Shown here: piece after piece, positions 13,809 through 15,284 of the stretch
How positions within the stretch are numbered: position 1 is the first letter of the stretch
Layout: each line of letters starts with the position of its first letter
Assembly (NCBI GenBank): GCA_902803365.1
Contig: CADCPU010000448.1
Location: forward strand, 1-15,284
Source of the DNA: Oscillospiraceae bacterium
GTDB taxonomy: Bacteria; Bacillota_A; Clostridia; Saccharofermentanales; Saccharofermentanaceae
DNA length: 15,284 bases
Direction: 5' to 3'
Made by a program: the position numbers and the translations under genes
The notes under the pieces: model-generated
Seen by the model: the letters and a program-made list of their open reading frames with translations, nothing else
Told to the model about the DNA's origin: nothing
Database searches by the model: none

Positions 13809-15223
13809 TATCTTATCCTCTTCATCGAAAACCAGAATTCAGTTCCGATCGAATCATTACTGCGGCAACCGAATTTTGCCTTATGGACCTTCAAAAGAGT
13901 CTTATTGATAGCTAATCCCAATCCGTGACTGTTTATCCTGTCAGTCCTGGAACTGTCGGTCTTATAGAACGTATCCCATATCTTCTTCAGATCTTTCTTA
14001 TTGATAGTCTTACCGTCATTGGTAATGCTGAAGACTACATTTCCCTTTTTCTCGCTCACTGCGATCCTGATCTTCTTTTCTGAATACTTAATTGCATTGG
14101 ACAAGAAATTACTAAGGATCACTCTCATCATATCAAGATCGGCATTGATCATATAGCTGCCGTCTTTTTCTTCAGAAGTAATATCGATATCAAGGCCACG
14201 CTCTTCGATCAGCATATTCATTTTGGAACATACAGACCCTATGAGCGACATCAACTCCACTTTTTCAAATAACAGTTTATTCTTATCTGAGTTTACTCGA
14301 GTCAGATACAGAAGACTGTTAACGATCGAAGTCATGGAATCCACTTCAGATATCAGATTCTGTGAATATTCCGAACGTTCCTCTTCTTTAATGGTCCCCC
14401 AGTTCTCAGCATATGCCTTGACAATGGCAAGCGGAGTCTTAAGATCATGTGCAACACCGTTTGTAAGAGCAGTCTGCCTGGTCTCGTACCTTACTCTGAC
14501 TTGATAGAATATGATCATTGCAACAATTAACAACACCTCAATAACTAACCAATCAAAAAGGAAAATCATATAGGTAGGTTTCAGAATAGCAAAGATATCT
14601 CTTGTAACATCGTAAGTGAAAACACATCTTAATCTAAAACATAGAGGCTTTGTAGCTGATTTCCAGATTAACTCATAAACCTGAAAACCATCATCACCTT
14701 TTTCATAAAACGAAACCGCTTCATTAAATTCGTTAGAATCAGGATAATCAAACGTTGTTTCTGACAGTTCATTAAAAATCTGTTCTGCCTTATTGTCTAA
14801 TTTAATAACATCAGGATCTCGATTAACCGGTGTCACATAACCACGTTCTCTTTTAAGATATTCATCTATATCAAAATTGCCTTCATAACCTTGAACAGAC
14901 TGCAAATCAATAACCGATGACTTACCGGAATAATCAATATACATTTTTCCATAATATCCCATATCTGCATTAAAGTCTAATCCAGACAAGAGAACATCAG
15001 TACCGAAGATATGCAGATCATTATAGAACATGTATTCATTATCAGAGATCAAAGGATGAGACAGCTGATCGTAAAAGATTTGAAAATGACTACTAATATC
15101 TTGTTCATACATTGCCTTGTTGAATTTTCGCTGAGAATTAAAAGCTACCCAACCCAATATAACAAAAGCCAGCATCATCAATAAAGAGATGACAACTGCG
15201 ATCCTAACATATTGCTTTTTCAT
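13808..15223 (-). CDS. Membrane sensor histidine kinase, partner of the downstream regulator
   Basis: A 471-residue kinase. Transmembrane segments lie at about 8-28 and 220-240, bounding an external sensor region of roughly 190 residues that I do not recognise. The phosphoacceptor histidine is H259 in VAHDLKTPLAIVKAYAENWG, the N-box is around SNFLSNAIKYSE (371-382), the G1 motif is a reduced NDGKTI (402-407), and G2 is HGLGLAINK (433-441). Only about 18 residues separate the membrane from H259, so there is no HAMP domain. The ATG has GGAG about 11 nt upstream. The part encoding the sensor region is visibly AT-richer than the catalytic part. The signal sensed is unknown. Confidence 0.92.
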   Translation of the reverse strand: MKKQYVRIAVVISLLMMLAFVILGWVAFNSQRKFNKAMYEQDISSHFQIFYDQLSHPLISDNEYMFYNDLHIFGTDVLLSGLDFNADMGYYGKMYIDYSGKSSVIDLQSVQGYEGNFDIDEYLKRERGYVTPVNRDPDVIKLDNKAEQIFNELSETTFDYPDSNEFNEAVSFYEKGDDGFQVYELIWKSATKPLCFRLRCVFTYDVTRDIFAILKPTYMIFLFDWLVIEVLLIVAMIIFYQVRVRYETRQTALTNGVAHDLKTPLAIVKAYAENWGTIKEEERSEYSQNLISEVDSMTSIVNSLLYLTRVNSDKNKLLFEKVELMSLIGSVCSKMNMLIEERGLDIDITSEEKDGSYMINADLDMMRVILSNFLSNAIKYSEKKIRIAVSEKKGNVVFSITNDGKTINKKDLKKIWDTFYKTDSSRTDRINSHGLGLAINKTLLKVHKAKFGCRSNDSIGTEFWFSMKRIR

Positions 15224-15284
15224 AAGAATTCATTCTCCTTCATAATTCGTATGAACTCATTATGATGTTCAGTTGTGTAATTCT
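15220..15284 (-). CDS. Possible C-terminal end of an upstream gene
   Basis: One minus-strand frame entering from the window edge reads NYTTEHHNEFIRIMKENEFL and stops with a TGA that overlaps the kinase ATG (ATGA), a typical coupled arrangement. Only 21 codons are visible, and a second frame is open until 15240, so this is a suggestion. A 7-bp inverted repeat (TCATAAT at 15240-15246, ATTATGA at 15259-15265) lies within it and could alternatively mark a regulatory site. Confidence 0.3.
   Translation of the reverse strand, partial: NYTTEHHNEFIRIMKENEFL

Overview
The window is a stretch of bacterial core chromosome in which every supportable gene lies on the minus strand, so transcription runs from high to low coordinates. 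The gene set (ArgR, AmaP/Asp23, a NadD-YqeK fusion, RsfS, ComEA), the AGGAGG-type ribosome binding sites and the moderate GC content point to a Firmicute, most likely a clostridial anaerobe. I cannot name a genus from the sequence alone.

Layout in transcription order. (1) 15284-13134: a possible C-terminal scrap of an upstream gene, then a two-component system with the histidine kinase ahead of its OmpR/PhoB-type regulator. (2) 13056-10213: purD, a nadD-yqeK fusion and rsfS, tightly packed. (3) 10226-10095: three terminator-like hairpins in a row; the last ends at the comEA start codon and covers its only plausible ribosome binding site. (4) 10094-8619: comEA, then a small secreted EF-hand/leucine-rich-repeat-like protein with its own promoter and leader hairpins, closed by a strong intrinsic terminator. 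(5) 8577-8284: non-coding DNA made of 42-bp tandem repeats and inverted copies. (6) 8283-1: a long operon-like run, efp - asp23 - amaP - DUF2273 gene - nusB - xseA - xseB - ispA - dxs - nadK - argR - recN (cut by the window edge), with many overlapping stop and start codons and a candidate promoter ahead of efp.

Region 6 follows the conserved Bacillus/Clostridium order efp-(spoIIIAA-AH)-(accBC)-asp23-nusB-(folD)-xseA-xseB-ispA-dxs-(tlyA)-argR-recN, but lacks the bracketed genes. The absence of the eight-gene spoIIIA block between efp and asp23 suggests a lineage that has lost sporulation or moved those genes. Functions in the run: translation (efp), envelope stress scaffold (asp23, amaP, DUF2273), transcription antitermination (nusB), DNA repair (xseAB, recN), isoprenoid precursor synthesis (dxs, ispA), NADP supply (nadK) and arginine control (argR).

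Most of the window is ordinary housekeeping DNA. The parts that deserve a second look are non-coding: the repeat block before efp, the stacked hairpins before comEA, and the palindrome in the efp promoter spacer. I found no defence system, phage, IS element, CRISPR array, tRNA or rRNA.
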